A stretch of DNA of 64,000 bases, from assembly GCF_014190875.1 (NCBI RefSeq), contig NZ_JACHVS010000001.1, positions 1,736,001-1,800,000 on the forward strand, given 5' to 3'. A program made the position numbers and the translations under genes. Source of the DNA: Paeniglutamicibacter cryotolerans. Its GTDB lineage: Bacteria > Actinomycetota > Actinomycetes > Actinomycetales > Micrococcaceae. How positions within the stretch are numbered: the first letter of the stretch is position 1; the number at the start of each line of letters is the position of its first letter. The notes beneath the pieces were generated by a model. That model was not told the DNA's origin and searched no databases. It worked only from the letters and a program-made list of their open reading frames with translations. Shown here piece after piece: positions 53,466 through 62,208 of the stretch.

Positions 53466-53591
53466 TCCTCATTCCTAGCATGGGCGGGCGCCGGTGCCAC
53501 ACCGGTGGGTAACGCACGGGTAATGCTGGAACGCCCATACTGCTGTGGCGGGAGAACGAACTGCGGGCACCCACCGAGGGGGAAGAAGAGA

Positions 53592-55652
53592 ATGGTACTA
53601 CTGACGGCGGGAGCAGCCCCGGACCGGGGGCCGGGAGCCAGGGCGCTGCCCGCGGGCATCGACCTGCAGGCGCTCAAACCCCACCTGGTCAACCTCTCCG
53701 ACGGGCGCTTCTCTTCCGGCGGCCAGTTGCGCACCACTTCCGAGGACATCGACGCGATCTTCTCCAACTACCTGCCGGCTTTCGTCGCCGAACACGGCGG
53801 GGTGGATGTGCCGCTGCTCTTCTGGGCCCACGGCGGACTGGTGGACGAAACTGCCGGGATCACCGGCGCGGCGGCGCAGATCCCCTGGTGGCTGTCCAAC
53901 GGCGTCTACCCGATCTTTTTCATCTGGGAGACAGGTCTCTTTGAGGCCATCGGCTCGCTGCTCGGAGGCGGAAACCGCGATGCGGTGCCGGCCCCCGGGG
54001 CCCTGGCCGATCGCGGCTTCTTCGCCGATGCCTGGAACAAGACCTACGAACTGCTCGCCCGGCCGCTGGGGCCCAAGGTCTGGGGGCAGATGAAAACCAG
54101 CGCGGCCCAGTCGGTGGCCGCCGACGGGGGCGCGCTGTATGTTGCTCGTGCGCTCGCCGGTTACGTGGGGCGCAATCCGCAGGCTCTCCGGTTGCATGCG
54201 GCGGGGCATTCGGCCGGTTCGATCTTCCACTCGTACTTCCTCCCTGCCTACGCGGGAATGCAGGCCGGCGTCGACTTCTCCACGCTGAACCTGCTGGCCC
54301 CGGCGATCAACACGGCCGACTTCACCACGCGGCTGCAACCGCTGCTGGGGGCGGCCAACGGGATCGGGCATCTGGGCATGTTCAGCATGGAGAAGGAGAC
54401 GGAGGAGGAGGACACGCTTCCCGGCGGCTACACCCGCTCGCTGCTGTGCCTGATCCGCGCCTCGCTGGAGGTCCAGCCCAACACCCCGATTTTGGGCCTG
54501 CAGGAGTCGGTGAACGCCGATGCGGCACTGACATCGATGTTCGCCGGACCCCAGGCCGATGTCGTCTGGTCGGTGAGCAACAACGGGCCGAAGTCCGCGC
54601 GCACCTCGGCGACCTCTCATGGCGCCTTCGACAACGACCCCGACACCATGACCAGCGTGCTCGTGAGGGTGCTGGATCGTGAGGACGTCATCGGATTCCG
54701 GGCCATGGAACCATTGGCGGCTCCGGCGGCTCCGGCGGCTCCGTCCGCCCCGGCACCAGCCAAGGCGCAGGCGTCCGGACCCGGTACCGGTGACCGCTAC
54801 GCCGTGTGCGTGGGCATCAACAGGTTTGCGCACCTGCCCGCAGGCTCCTGGCTCAACGGATGCGTGAACGACGCCGAGGACTTCGCCGCGCTGCTGGGCA
54901 GCGGCTACGGGTTCAGCGACTCCCAGATCGATGTGCTCACCGATGCGGCGGCCAGCAAGGAAGCTGTGCTGGGCCGGCTCGGCGAGGCCATGGACCGGGC
55001 GGCGTCCGAGGGGCTCAAGCACCTGGTCTTCACCTTCTCCAGCCACGGCACCCAGGTACCCGACACCTCCGGGGACGAGGCTGATCATGCCGACGAGGCC
55101 TTTGCCACGTATGACCTGGATCAGGCCGGAGACCAGTGGGATCCGTCGACGCTGATCATCGACGACGAACTGCACGACCTGTTCGCCCGCGCCACACCGG
55201 GACTGCTGGTGGAGGTCGTGCTGGATACCTGCCACAGCGGGACCGGTTTGAAGGCCCTGGATCTGTTGCCCGGGCGTCGGCCCCGGTTCCTTCCGCCTCC
55301 GACTCCGATCGGGCTGGAGCGCACGGCAACGGCCGACCCTCGGGCGTTCCGCGACCTGGTCGCACGGTCGGCTGGCGCCGGGACGGGCAGTGGCCGGCCG
55401 GTGCTGCTGGCCGGCTGCCGCTCGGACCAGACCAGCGCCGACGCCGTCTTCGAGGGCCGCTACAACGGAGCCTTCACTTACTACCTGCTCAAGGAGCTCG
55501 CCGCCGATCCCACGCGCACCCGCCGGGTGCTGATGGGAGCAGTCAGCAAGTCCCTGCTAGGGGCGCGTTTCGACCAGCGGGCCCAGCTCGAGGGGCCCGT
55601 CGCCGCGAAGGCCACGGCCTGGGGCACCGCCTTCGCCAAGACCGCTGGATAA
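53592..55652 (+). CDS. Alpha/beta-hydrolase - caspase (C14-like) fusion protein
   Basis: A 686-residue two-domain protein. Residues about 60-370 form an alpha/beta-hydrolase-like domain with nucleophile elbow GHSAGS (Ser at about 207) and an oxyanion-type FWAHGGLVDE. An Ala/Pro-rich linker (374-400) follows. Residues about 400-686 are a caspase/metacaspase domain: RYAVCVGINRF, catalytic His in FTFSSHGTQVPD (about 485), the acidic EADHADEAFATYDLD and catalytic Cys in VVLDTCHSGTG (about 547). No signal peptide. The ATG at 53592 follows GGGGGAAGAAGAG; the open frame extends far upstream but only as antisense of the aldo/keto reductase. First gene of an operon with a metallopeptidase and a BTAD regulator. 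Confidence 0.85.
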   Translation: MVLLTAGAAPDRGPGARALPAGIDLQALKPHLVNLSDGRFSSGGQLRTTSEDIDAIFSNYLPAFVAEHGGVDVPLLFWAHGGLVDETAGITGAAAQIPWWLSNGVYPIFFIWETGLFEAIGSLLGGGNRDAVPAPGALADRGFFADAWNKTYELLARPLGPKVWGQMKTSAAQSVAADGGALYVARALAGYVGRNPQALRLHAAGHSAGSIFHSYFLPAYAGMQAGVDFSTLNLLAPAINTADFTTRLQPLLGAANGIGHLGMFSMEKETEEEDTLPGGYTRSLLCLIRASLEVQPNTPILGLQESVNADAALTSMFAGPQADVVWSVSNNGPKSARTSATSHGAFDNDPDTMTSVLVRVLDREDVIGFRAMEPLAAPAAPAAPSAPAPAKAQASGPGTGDRYAVCVGINRFAHLPAGSWLNGCVNDAEDFAALLGSGYGFSDSQIDVLTDAAASKEAVLGRLGEAMDRAASEGLKHLVFTFSSHGTQVPDTSGDEADHADEAFATYDLDQAGDQWDPSTLIIDDELHDLFARATPGLLVEVVLDTCHSGTGLKALDLLPGRRPRFLPPPTPIGLERTATADPRAFRDLVARSAGAGTGSGRPVLLAGCRSDQTSADAVFEGRYNGAFTYYLLKELAADPTRTRRVLMGAVSKSLLGARFDQRAQLEGPVAAKATAWGTAFAKTAG

Positions 55653-55656
55653 GTCG

Positions 55657-57279
55657 ATGTCCCGGCCGGTGGTGCATGGCGCGGGGGACCTCAGCGGGCT
55701 GACCGTGCTGGCCCAGGGACCACATTCGTTGGGCCCCGACGGGTCGCCGCTGACCGAGACGCTGCGCGTACCCAGCGAGCGGTTGCTGCCAGGGCCGGTG
55801 GGTGCACGGCTGCGGGTGGTGGTGCTCGATGCCCACGGCCGGGTTGACGCCCAACTGCTGGGCGACGGGGACTGGGGGGCCATCGACAAGGCGCCGCCGA
55901 GCGATCCGGACCTGCTTGTTGGGGACGGCCGTTTCCTGGCCCAGCAGGCCTATGCCGTGGCTGCCCACACTCAGGCCCGGTTTGAAAAAGCGCTGGGCCG
56001 GCGTATTTCCTGGGCCGGCGGTGGCCGGCTGACCCTATACGCGAACGACAAGATCGACTACGCCAATACCGGGTACAACCGCTCCGATTGCTCGATCCGT
56101 TTTGGCAAGATCAAGGACCCCCGGTTCAGTGCCCGGCTCCCGTTGGCGCTCTACCGTGACCTCGTGGCCCATGAGGTCACCCATGCTGTGCTCGATGGCT
56201 ACCGGCCGAGGTGGGCCGACTCCTTGGCCGGCGCCGACTCGCTGGCCATGCACGAGGCGCTCGCCGATCTGGTAGCGGTCCTGGGGGTCTTTGGTACGGT
56301 GCCGGTGGTGCAGGAAATCATCGGCACTGAAATGGCGGCACGTGGCGGCACGCTGGAAACCCTCGGCTCGGACCTGCTCGCCTCGGGCCTCTTCCGCTTC
56401 GCCGACCGGTTGTTCAGCCATGGCCGGTCGGCCCGGGAACCGCTGGCCGGGACGCTGCCCGAGAACTGGAGGACGGAGATCGAACCGCACCGGCGCGCGG
56501 CCGGGGTCGTGAATGCGATACTGACCACCGTGTTGCGGCTCTGGCGTCAGGAACTGGGGCGGCCCGGGCGCCGGGCCAGCGTCTACCAGGTGGCCGCGGC
56601 CGGTTCGCGGATCGGTGAACGGGTCCTGAACATGCTGCTGCGCGGCATCGCCTACATGGCACCGGTGGACGTCGGGTTCGAGGACCTGCTGCGCGGCATA
56701 CTCGCCGCGGACGGGGCCGTGGTCCCGCAGGACGAGCACAACTACCGCGGGGTGCTTCGCACCTGTTTTGCCGAGGTCGGCATCGTCACCGCCACTGACG
56801 ATTCACTTTCCGGGATCTCGGGGTTGAAGGAACTGAACTATCCCATCCGAATCTCCTCACTGTCCTCTGACCCCGATGAGGTGTTGCGCTTCATCTGGGA
56901 CAACCCGGTCCTGATGGAGGCAGCGAAGCTGGACTCCGGTGCGGAGATGAGCATTGACCGGGTCCGGCCCAGCGTGCGGATCAGCCCGGAGGGGTTTGCC
57001 GTCTCCGAAATGGGTGCATCCTTTGCCCAGACGCTCCACCTGGCCCCGGGCGAGGCCCGGAAGTTGGGGTTGCATACCCGGTCCAGCGTGGTGCTGCGCG
57101 GAGGCGGCCTACTGCGCTTTGACGAGGGTGGAAAACTTTGCTTCGCGGCGCTGAAACCCGTGCTCGATGTCAAGCGTCAGCAGACGCTGCTCGATGGTGC
57201 TGAGGATGCGCGGACCGCGGCCCGCAACGTCGCCACCTCGTTGTTCCATCCCGATTTGGCGGATCCTGTCACATCTTGA
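55657..57279 (+). CDS. HExxH metallopeptidase (gluzincin, M4-like), function unknown
   Basis: A 540-residue protein with the zinc-protease motif HEVTH (residues 172-176) and a third ligand glutamate about 24 residues later in AMHEALADLVAVLG (E200), the thermolysin-like gluzincin layout. Before it, GRRISWAGGGRLTLYANDKIDYANTGYNRSDCSIRFGKIKDPRF resembles the N-lobe of M4 peptidases. The C-terminal ~250 residues are not recognised. There is no signal peptide or propeptide like that of secreted M4 enzymes, so it may act in the cytoplasm. It starts 4 bases after the caspase-like gene and is almost certainly co-translated with it. Confidence 0.75.
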   Translation: MSRPVVHGAGDLSGLTVLAQGPHSLGPDGSPLTETLRVPSERLLPGPVGARLRVVVLDAHGRVDAQLLGDGDWGAIDKAPPSDPDLLVGDGRFLAQQAYAVAAHTQARFEKALGRRISWAGGGRLTLYANDKIDYANTGYNRSDCSIRFGKIKDPRFSARLPLALYRDLVAHEVTHAVLDGYRPRWADSLAGADSLAMHEALADLVAVLGVFGTVPVVQEIIGTEMAARGGTLETLGSDLLASGLFRFADRLFSHGRSAREPLAGTLPENWRTEIEPHRRAAGVVNAILTTVLRLWRQELGRPGRRASVYQVAAAGSRIGERVLNMLLRGIAYMAPVDVGFEDLLRGILAADGAVVPQDEHNYRGVLRTCFAEVGIVTATDDSLSGISGLKELNYPIRISSLSSDPDEVLRFIWDNPVLMEAAKLDSGAEMSIDRVRPSVRISPEGFAVSEMGASFAQTLHLAPGEARKLGLHTRSSVVLRGGGLLRFDEGGKLCFAALKPVLDVKRQQTLLDGAEDARTAARNVATSLFHPDLADPVTS

Positions 57280-57361
57280 CCCGCGTGTTATTTCGGTGGA
57301 CGATTCGTCCAAGAGGGAACCGAAAGAGAGGCCAGCGACGGGAGTGCGAAGGGGGATCACC

Positions 57362-58117
57362 ATGCTTGCAGAAGGGTGTTCACGGCAAAGCGGGTACACA
57401 CTGCGGCTGATGCCGCTCTGGGAACTTTCCTGTGACGGGGTGGCCATCGACGTCTCCACGCGCCAGCAACGGCTGCTGGCTGTCTTGGCCGTCCAGGGGG
57501 CCAGCAGGCGCGAACTGCTTTGTGGACTATTGTGGCCCGACTCCAGCGAACGCTGCGCGCTGGACAACCTGCGCGTCAGCATCCATCACGTGACCCGCGG
57601 CCTGCCCGGGCTCATCCAAGTGGACCGCTATGCGGTGGGGTTCTCGGTGAAGGCGTGGATCGATCTGCACCGCGAATGGGAGGTGCTCGAAGGGGTGGCC
57701 GGGTCCTGCAGGGAAGCCCTGCCCGGAAATACGCCGCTGCTGTTGGGCTGGTACGAAGAGTGGGTGCTCAATGAGCAGGCGCGGTTGCTTCATGCCCGAA
57801 CCCACTATTGGCGCCGAGTGGCCAAGGAATGCCTGGCCTGTGGCGACTATTCCGGTGCTGTGGAATCGGCCGACACAGTACTGCGCCTGGATGTGTTGGA
57901 CGAGGGGGCGCTGGAAATCATGGTGCACGCCCAGCTGGCCCTTGGCCAATGCATCTCGGCATTACATGCCATTGCAGAGTTTCGGCGTCGCGCCCACCAC
58001 GAAATCGGGATGTCTACGTCGCCGGCACTGGACCAGCTGGAACTGCGGGTGCGCCAGGCGGCGGGCTCGGCACTGTCCCAGGCCTACGGGGCGGGGCCCG
58101 ATAGGTGGATCATCTAG
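57362..58117 (+). CDS. BTAD/SARP-type transcriptional regulator
   Basis: A 251-residue regulator. The N-terminal half (LRLMPLWELSCDGVAIDVSTRQQRLLAVLAVQGASRRELLCGLLWPDSSERCALDNLRVSIHHVTRGL) is a winged-helix DNA-binding domain of the SARP/OmpR-like type. The C-terminal half (LLGWYEEWVLNEQARLLHARTHYWRRVAKECLACGDYSGAVESADTVLRLDVLDEGALEIMVHAQLALGQCISALHAIAEFRRRAHHEIGMSTSPAL) is the BTAD TPR-like domain. The ATG at 57362 follows AGGGGGATCACC; the frame extends to 57167 without support. It lies 82 bases after the metallopeptidase and probably regulates the operon. Confidence 0.85.
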   Translation: MLAEGCSRQSGYTLRLMPLWELSCDGVAIDVSTRQQRLLAVLAVQGASRRELLCGLLWPDSSERCALDNLRVSIHHVTRGLPGLIQVDRYAVGFSVKAWIDLHREWEVLEGVAGSCREALPGNTPLLLGWYEEWVLNEQARLLHARTHYWRRVAKECLACGDYSGAVESADTVLRLDVLDEGALEIMVHAQLALGQCISALHAIAEFRRRAHHEIGMSTSPALDQLELRVRQAAGSALSQAYGAGPDRWII

Positions 58118-58339
58118 GGCATGGACAGGCAGTGACAGTCGGTAGGGCTGAGCCGGTTTCTCTCACCGGAATCTATTCGTGCCAGCTGCAGTTGGGCTTC
58201 TTGTTCGCCGGGAACCGGTCGGCAAAGGATCCTTCGATCAGATCGGTTCCGATGAGTCATCGGAAGGAACCGGCACGGAGGAACTGGACCATCTCCAGAT
58301 GAGGAAGCAGTAGGGAATGACGCATTTTTGAAGCAGAAT

Positions 58340-58531
58340 CTGGGGCGCTTCCCTGCGATGCCGGAAAAGGTTGCGTGGAGGCCCGGAACTTCGTGGTGCC
58401 CCTCGACGTTGACGCCGATTGCGAGCACGGTGTGAACGGCGGCGGCGACGAACGTGTACGGGCCAGCGCGCAGGTCCCGGGTTCGGAACGTTTCGATCTG
58501 CTTCCAGGTCCTTGGCCATGACGGAGACTTA
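58340..58531 (-). pseudogene. Degenerate IS256-family transposase fragment, near side of the IS5 insertion
   Basis: Minus-strand translation shows pieces of a Mutator transposase: VSVMAKDLEA, then after a frame change ETFRTRDLRAGPYTFVAAA, then after an apparent deletion of about 14 codons VHTVLAIGVNVEGHHEVPGLHA. Intact relatives have GPYTFVAADAL...KVREGGRVV...HTLIAxGVN in one frame. The bases beyond the IS5 element (from 62206 to about 62240 on the same strand) read GSLGPLIPKS, which fits the expected upstream LGxxxLSKS of the same protein, so the relic appears to have been cut by the IS5 insertion. The plus-strand part 58118-58339 shows nothing recognisable. Confidence 0.55.
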
Positions 58532-59005
58532 GAAAATGCGCCAATAGGCGTGCCCCACAACCCCGCCAAAACGCACGCCAGCGTCATTAAGCTGCCAACC
58601 GACGTCATTAAGAAGCAAGGCAGGCACGACTCCTGTTAAAACTGTTTTCGACCAAGAAAACGTTTAACCAGGAGAATCGTGCCTGCCCTTCCATCATTCC
58701 TCATCGAACCCCTCTGGACCCAATTCCAGGCCCTGATCCCACCCGTTGAAGACCACCACCCCCTGGGCTGCCACCGCCCCCGCATCCCGGACAGGCTCGT
58801 CTTCGACAAGCTCATCCAGGTCCTCGTCCTCGGGGCCTCCTACGAGAAAATCTCCGACACCACCTGCTCCGCCACCACCATCCGACGGCGCCGGGACCTC
58901 TGGATCGATGCCGGAATCTTCACCGAACTAGAACAGCTCTGCCTCGAATCCTACGACCGCATCGTCGGGCTGGAACTGGAGAACCTCACCGTGGACGGCT
59001 GCATC

Positions 59006-59013
59006 GTCAAGGC
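59006..59013 (+). repeat. Target-site duplication of the IS21 element (second copy 61675-61682)
   Basis: GTCAAGGC is present once on each side of the IS21-family element. Within the IS5 transposase gene it encodes the VKA/VKAP codons, so the duplication is recent and unmutated. Confidence 0.9.
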
Positions 59014-59158
59014 TGTTTAGACGGAGCTTTTGGTAGCACGTGCGTAACGATCCGGTAGCACGCGTGTAAGCAACCGGTAGCGCTTCGGGACGTTCAAAGT
59101 CAGGATTGCTTTCACCCACGACACCAGGTCGGGGACAGTGAAAGGAAGACTGACGGTA

Positions 59159-60811
59159 ATGGCTGACTACAGACACATCATGGCCCTGCTGGTGCAGGGC
59201 CATTCGTACCGACAGGTCCAAGGCAGGGCAGGCTGCTCGCACCGCACGATCGCCAAGGCCAGCCGGGTCCTTGCCGATCAAAAGCTGACCACCCGTGAGC
59301 AGATCGACGCGCTCACCGATGAGGACCTCGACCGGCTGTTCGACGACGGCCGCAAGGCCGTGAGCGGTGAGTTCGTCCCCGTCAATGTCGAGGCCGTGGT
59401 GAAGGCACGCATCGGTCGGAAGAAGCCACCGTTGAAAGTCTTGTGGGCCCGCTACCTGGACACCGCGCACACAGACTCCGCCCGGTTTTACGGCTATGAG
59501 CGGTTCTGCCAGATTATTGCCGAGCACGTCAAGGTCAACGACCTGACCAGCCCGCTGTCCCACGAACCCGGACACACGATGCAGGTCGACTGGGCCGGCA
59601 CCAAGATGCAGCTGACCGATCCGATCACCCAGGAAACCACGAAGGTCTCGCTCTTCGTGGCGTCCTTACCGTATTCGGGAATGATCTTCGCCTACGGGTC
59701 CCTGGATGAGAAGCTTCCCGCCTGGTGCCAGCTGCACCGGAAGGCCTTTGAATACTTTGAGGGTGTCAGCCAGCTGGTCATTCCCGATAACGCCTCGACC
59801 GCATCGAACCAGATCAGCCGGTATGAAAAGGCCCGGGATGTGAACCAATCCTATGAGGCCTTCCTTGAGTACTATCAAACCGCGGCAGTCCCGACCGGCG
59901 CGTATAAGCCGCAGGAGAAAGGCAACGTCGAGGCGGGGGTTAAGGTCTCGACCAATTGGATCATCCACTACCTGCAGGGGCGGCGTTTCGCGGGTCTGGA
60001 TGAGCTGAACGAGGCCGTGGCCGAACAGGTGGAGATGATCAATGACCGCACGCCCTTTCGCGGGGAGAACCGCTCCCGACGCGATTGGTTCCAGGATGCT
60101 GAACGCCACGAACTCATCGGCCTCCCGGCCGAGCCGTGGCAGCAGGTTTACTGGCGCAAGGCGAAAGTCTCCAGGGACTGGCACGTGCAGGTCGACACGG
60201 TTAAATATTCGGTTCCGCACCAGCTCGCCGGGCAGATCCTGGACGTGCGGATCGTGGGTGAGCAGGTCACCGTGCTTGCCGGTGGGCTCGTGGTTGCTTC
60301 GCACCGGCGTGGTGCGCAGCGTCATTCCTACGTCACCGATCCCGAACATGCGCCGCACGGGTATGAGGACATCTCACTGCTCTGGACCCGTGCCTATTTC
60401 ATCCGGCAAGCAACAAAGGTCGGCCCCTACACGGTTCAGGCGCTGGCTCGGTTGCTGGATCGGAAAAAGATCGAAGCGCAGGGCTACCGCTCCTGCATGA
60501 ACATCCTGGCACTGGGCAAGGGCAACAACCGCGCCCTGCTGGAGCAGGCCTGCCATGACCTCTGCGTGCAAGACGAGCGGAACCCTGTCAGTTATACCGC
60601 GCTCAAACATCGCATCACCGCCCTGCGGGCGGCCTACGCCGGGCGTCCGGGCGTGAGCGCACCGGCATCGCCGCAGTCCGGCGCGGGGCCGGTGACCGCG
60701 GGTGCCAGGGATACCAGCAGCGCCCATCTGGGCGGGATCTCGCAGTTCAGTCTCGAGGCCTTGAGAAGCACCGCCGCAACCGAGGAAACGAAGGAGGAGG
60801 ACCATGCTTGA
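59159..60811 (+). CDS. istA: IS21-family transposase IstA
   Basis: A 550-residue IstA. The N-terminal helix-turn-helix (IMALLVQGHSYRQVQGRAGCSHRTIAKASRVLADQ) is followed by the DDE core: MQVDWAGTKMQ, VIPDNASTASN and KPQEKGNVEAGVKVSTNWI (Asp, Asp, Glu), and a C-terminal beta-barrel with WHVQVDTVKYSVPHQLAG. I chose ATG 59159 with AAAGGAAG upstream over GTG 59138. It overlaps istB by 8 bases. No disruption seen. Confidence 0.95.
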   Translation: MADYRHIMALLVQGHSYRQVQGRAGCSHRTIAKASRVLADQKLTTREQIDALTDEDLDRLFDDGRKAVSGEFVPVNVEAVVKARIGRKKPPLKVLWARYLDTAHTDSARFYGYERFCQIIAEHVKVNDLTSPLSHEPGHTMQVDWAGTKMQLTDPITQETTKVSLFVASLPYSGMIFAYGSLDEKLPAWCQLHRKAFEYFEGVSQLVIPDNASTASNQISRYEKARDVNQSYEAFLEYYQTAAVPTGAYKPQEKGNVEAGVKVSTNWIIHYLQGRRFAGLDELNEAVAEQVEMINDRTPFRGENRSRRDWFQDAERHELIGLPAEPWQQVYWRKAKVSRDWHVQVDTVKYSVPHQLAGQILDVRIVGEQVTVLAGGLVVASHRRGAQRHSYVTDPEHAPHGYEDISLLWTRAYFIRQATKVGPYTVQALARLLDRKKIEAQGYRSCMNILALGKGNNRALLEQACHDLCVQDERNPVSYTALKHRITALRAAYAGRPGVSAPASPQSGAGPVTAGARDTSSAHLGGISQFSLEALRSTAATEETKEEDHA

Positions 60812-61577
60812 TCATCATCTGACCGACGATGACATGGGGCTGTTTACCGGGTTGCGGATGACAGCGTTCGGCCAAAGCGTCATCGACATCGCCAACGACT
60901 CGGCCTATGACGAATGGACGTTTTCGCGCAAGGTCCGTCATGCACTGGATCAGGAGATCGCGGCCCGGGCCCAGCGTCGGGTGGTGAAGCTGCTCAAGGA
61001 ATCGAAAACGCCGAACCCTGCTGCCTGTGTTGAAGACATCCACTACCTGCCGGACCGGAGCCTGAACCGGGAGGTCGTGGCACGGCTCGCGTCCTGCCAG
61101 TGGATCGAGCACACCACGAACCTGGTGATCCTGGGCAAATCAAGCGTCGGCAAATCGTATTTGGCCCAAGCCCTGGTCAACGCGGCCTGCCGGCACGACT
61201 ACACGGCTCGCTACTTCCGACTTGATGACCTGGCGAACAAGCTCGCGGTTTATCGTCGGGGTGATGCCGAACGGCTGACGTTCCTGGGCAGCCTGCACGA
61301 CTGCGATGTTCTGGTCCTGGATGACTTCTTGACCACGCCGATTAGCCCGGAGACCGCGAGCGAACTGCTCAATATCCTGGCGGGGCGCGAACACCGTGGC
61401 GCCACGGTGGTGACTTCTCAGTTCGATCCCGAGGACTGGTACAAGTCGCTGCATGATGCGGTGATCGCCGAATCGATCCTCAACCGCATCGTTTCCAGCA
61501 GTGAGTTGGTCCAGCTTGATGGGCCCAATATGCGTCGGCGTAAGCATACGGGTCCGGGAGATGAGCCGGTGAGCTGA
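60804..61577 (+). CDS. istB: IS21-family helper ATPase IstB
   Basis: A 257-residue DnaC-like AAA+ ATPase. Walker A is LGKSSVGKSYLAQAL, Walker B CDVLVLDDFLTTP, and sensor-1 ATVVTSQFDPEDWY. IstB binds DNA and guides IstA to its target. The start overlaps the end of istA. Complete. Confidence 0.96.
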   Translation: MLDHHLTDDDMGLFTGLRMTAFGQSVIDIANDSAYDEWTFSRKVRHALDQEIAARAQRRVVKLLKESKTPNPAACVEDIHYLPDRSLNREVVARLASCQWIEHTTNLVILGKSSVGKSYLAQALVNAACRHDYTARYFRLDDLANKLAVYRRGDAERLTFLGSLHDCDVLVLDDFLTTPISPETASELLNILAGREHRGATVVTSQFDPEDWYKSLHDAVIAESILNRIVSSSELVQLDGPNMRRRKHTGPGDEPVS

Positions 61578-62208
61578 AGCGATCGGTGCTGGCGCGAGGG
61601 CTCGGTGCTACCGGGTCCTCGCACCGGTGCTACCGTTTCGCTCCACATGCGCTACCGAAAGCTCCGTCTATACAGTCAAGGCCCCATGCGGCGGGGAAAT
61701 GGCCGGAAAATCGCCGGTAGACCGCGGCAAACAAGGAACCAAACGCTCGGTCCTCACCGACGGCAGGGGCATCCCCCTGGGATGCGTGGCCGCACCAGCG
61801 AACCGGCACGACTCCCCGCTACTACGCCCCACCCTGGAGAAACTCGCCCGCTTCGGATTCCACCTGCCACCAAAGATCACCGTGCACCTGGACGCCGGCT
61901 ACGACTCCACCAAGACCCGGGACCTGCTCGAGGAACTCGGCTGCGCGGGCGAGGTCGCCACCCAGGGCATCCCCTCACCGATCCCGGTCGGCAAACGGTG
62001 GGTGGTGGAACGCACCAACTCCTGGCACAACCGCGGATTCCGCAAACTGGCGATCTGCACCGAACGGCGCACCACCGTCATCAACGCGTTCATCGCTTTG
62101 GCGAACAGTGTCATCGTGATCCGCCGACTCATCCGCGAAGCCTGGCTGACCCACCGCTGGGATGCCCGGCTCCTCCGCCGCCCCTGAGCCTATTGGCGCA
62201 TTTTCTTA

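Larger units (their letters stand above)
59014..61674 (+). mobile_element. IS21-family insertion sequence, apparently intact
   Basis: A 2661-base element with terminal repeats TGTTTAGACGGAGCTTT (left) and, on the complementary strand of the right end, TGTATAGACGGAGCTTT, two mismatches over about 24 bases. Inside each end there are further GGTAGC-type repeats, as in IS21 elements, likely transposase sites. An 8-base direct repeat GTCAAGGC flanks it (59006-59013 and 61675-61682). It carries istA and istB. Confidence 0.92.
58679..62187 (+). pseudogene. IS5-family transposase, split by the IS21 element
   Basis: The 5' part (GTG 58679 with AGGAGAATC upstream) encodes MPALPSFLIEPLWTQFQALIP...VDGCIVKA and stops 7 codons after the insertion point. 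The 3' part after the IS21 element (from 61675) continues KAPCGGEMAGKSPVDRGKQGTKRSVLTDGRGIPLG...HLDAGYDST...VVERTNSWHNRGFRKL. Removing the IS21 element and one copy of the 8-bp repeat restores a single frame of about 280 codons with the DDE residues (Asp in VDGC, Asp in HLDAGYD, Glu in VVERTN). Inactive as it stands. Confidence 0.85.
58532..62205 (+). mobile_element. IS5-family insertion sequence, interrupted by an IS21-family element
   Basis: The ends are matching inverted repeats starting GAAAATGCGCCAATAGGC (left from 58532, right ending 62205). A 3-base direct repeat TTA flanks it (58529-58531 and 62206-62208). Without the nested element it is about 1.0 kb and carries one transposase gene. 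It sits in the IS256 relic. Confidence 0.85.

Noticed and set aside
52416..53591. Open plus-strand frame that would make the caspase-fusion protein 1078 residues long.
   Set aside because: This part is antisense to the aldo/keto reductase gene and has no recognisable domain; the ATG at 53592 has a good ribosome site.
58114..58608. Minus-strand 164-codon frame as a new membrane protein.
   Set aside because: Its central part is IS256 transposase sequence and one end lies in the IS5 terminal region, so it is a chance join of fragments.
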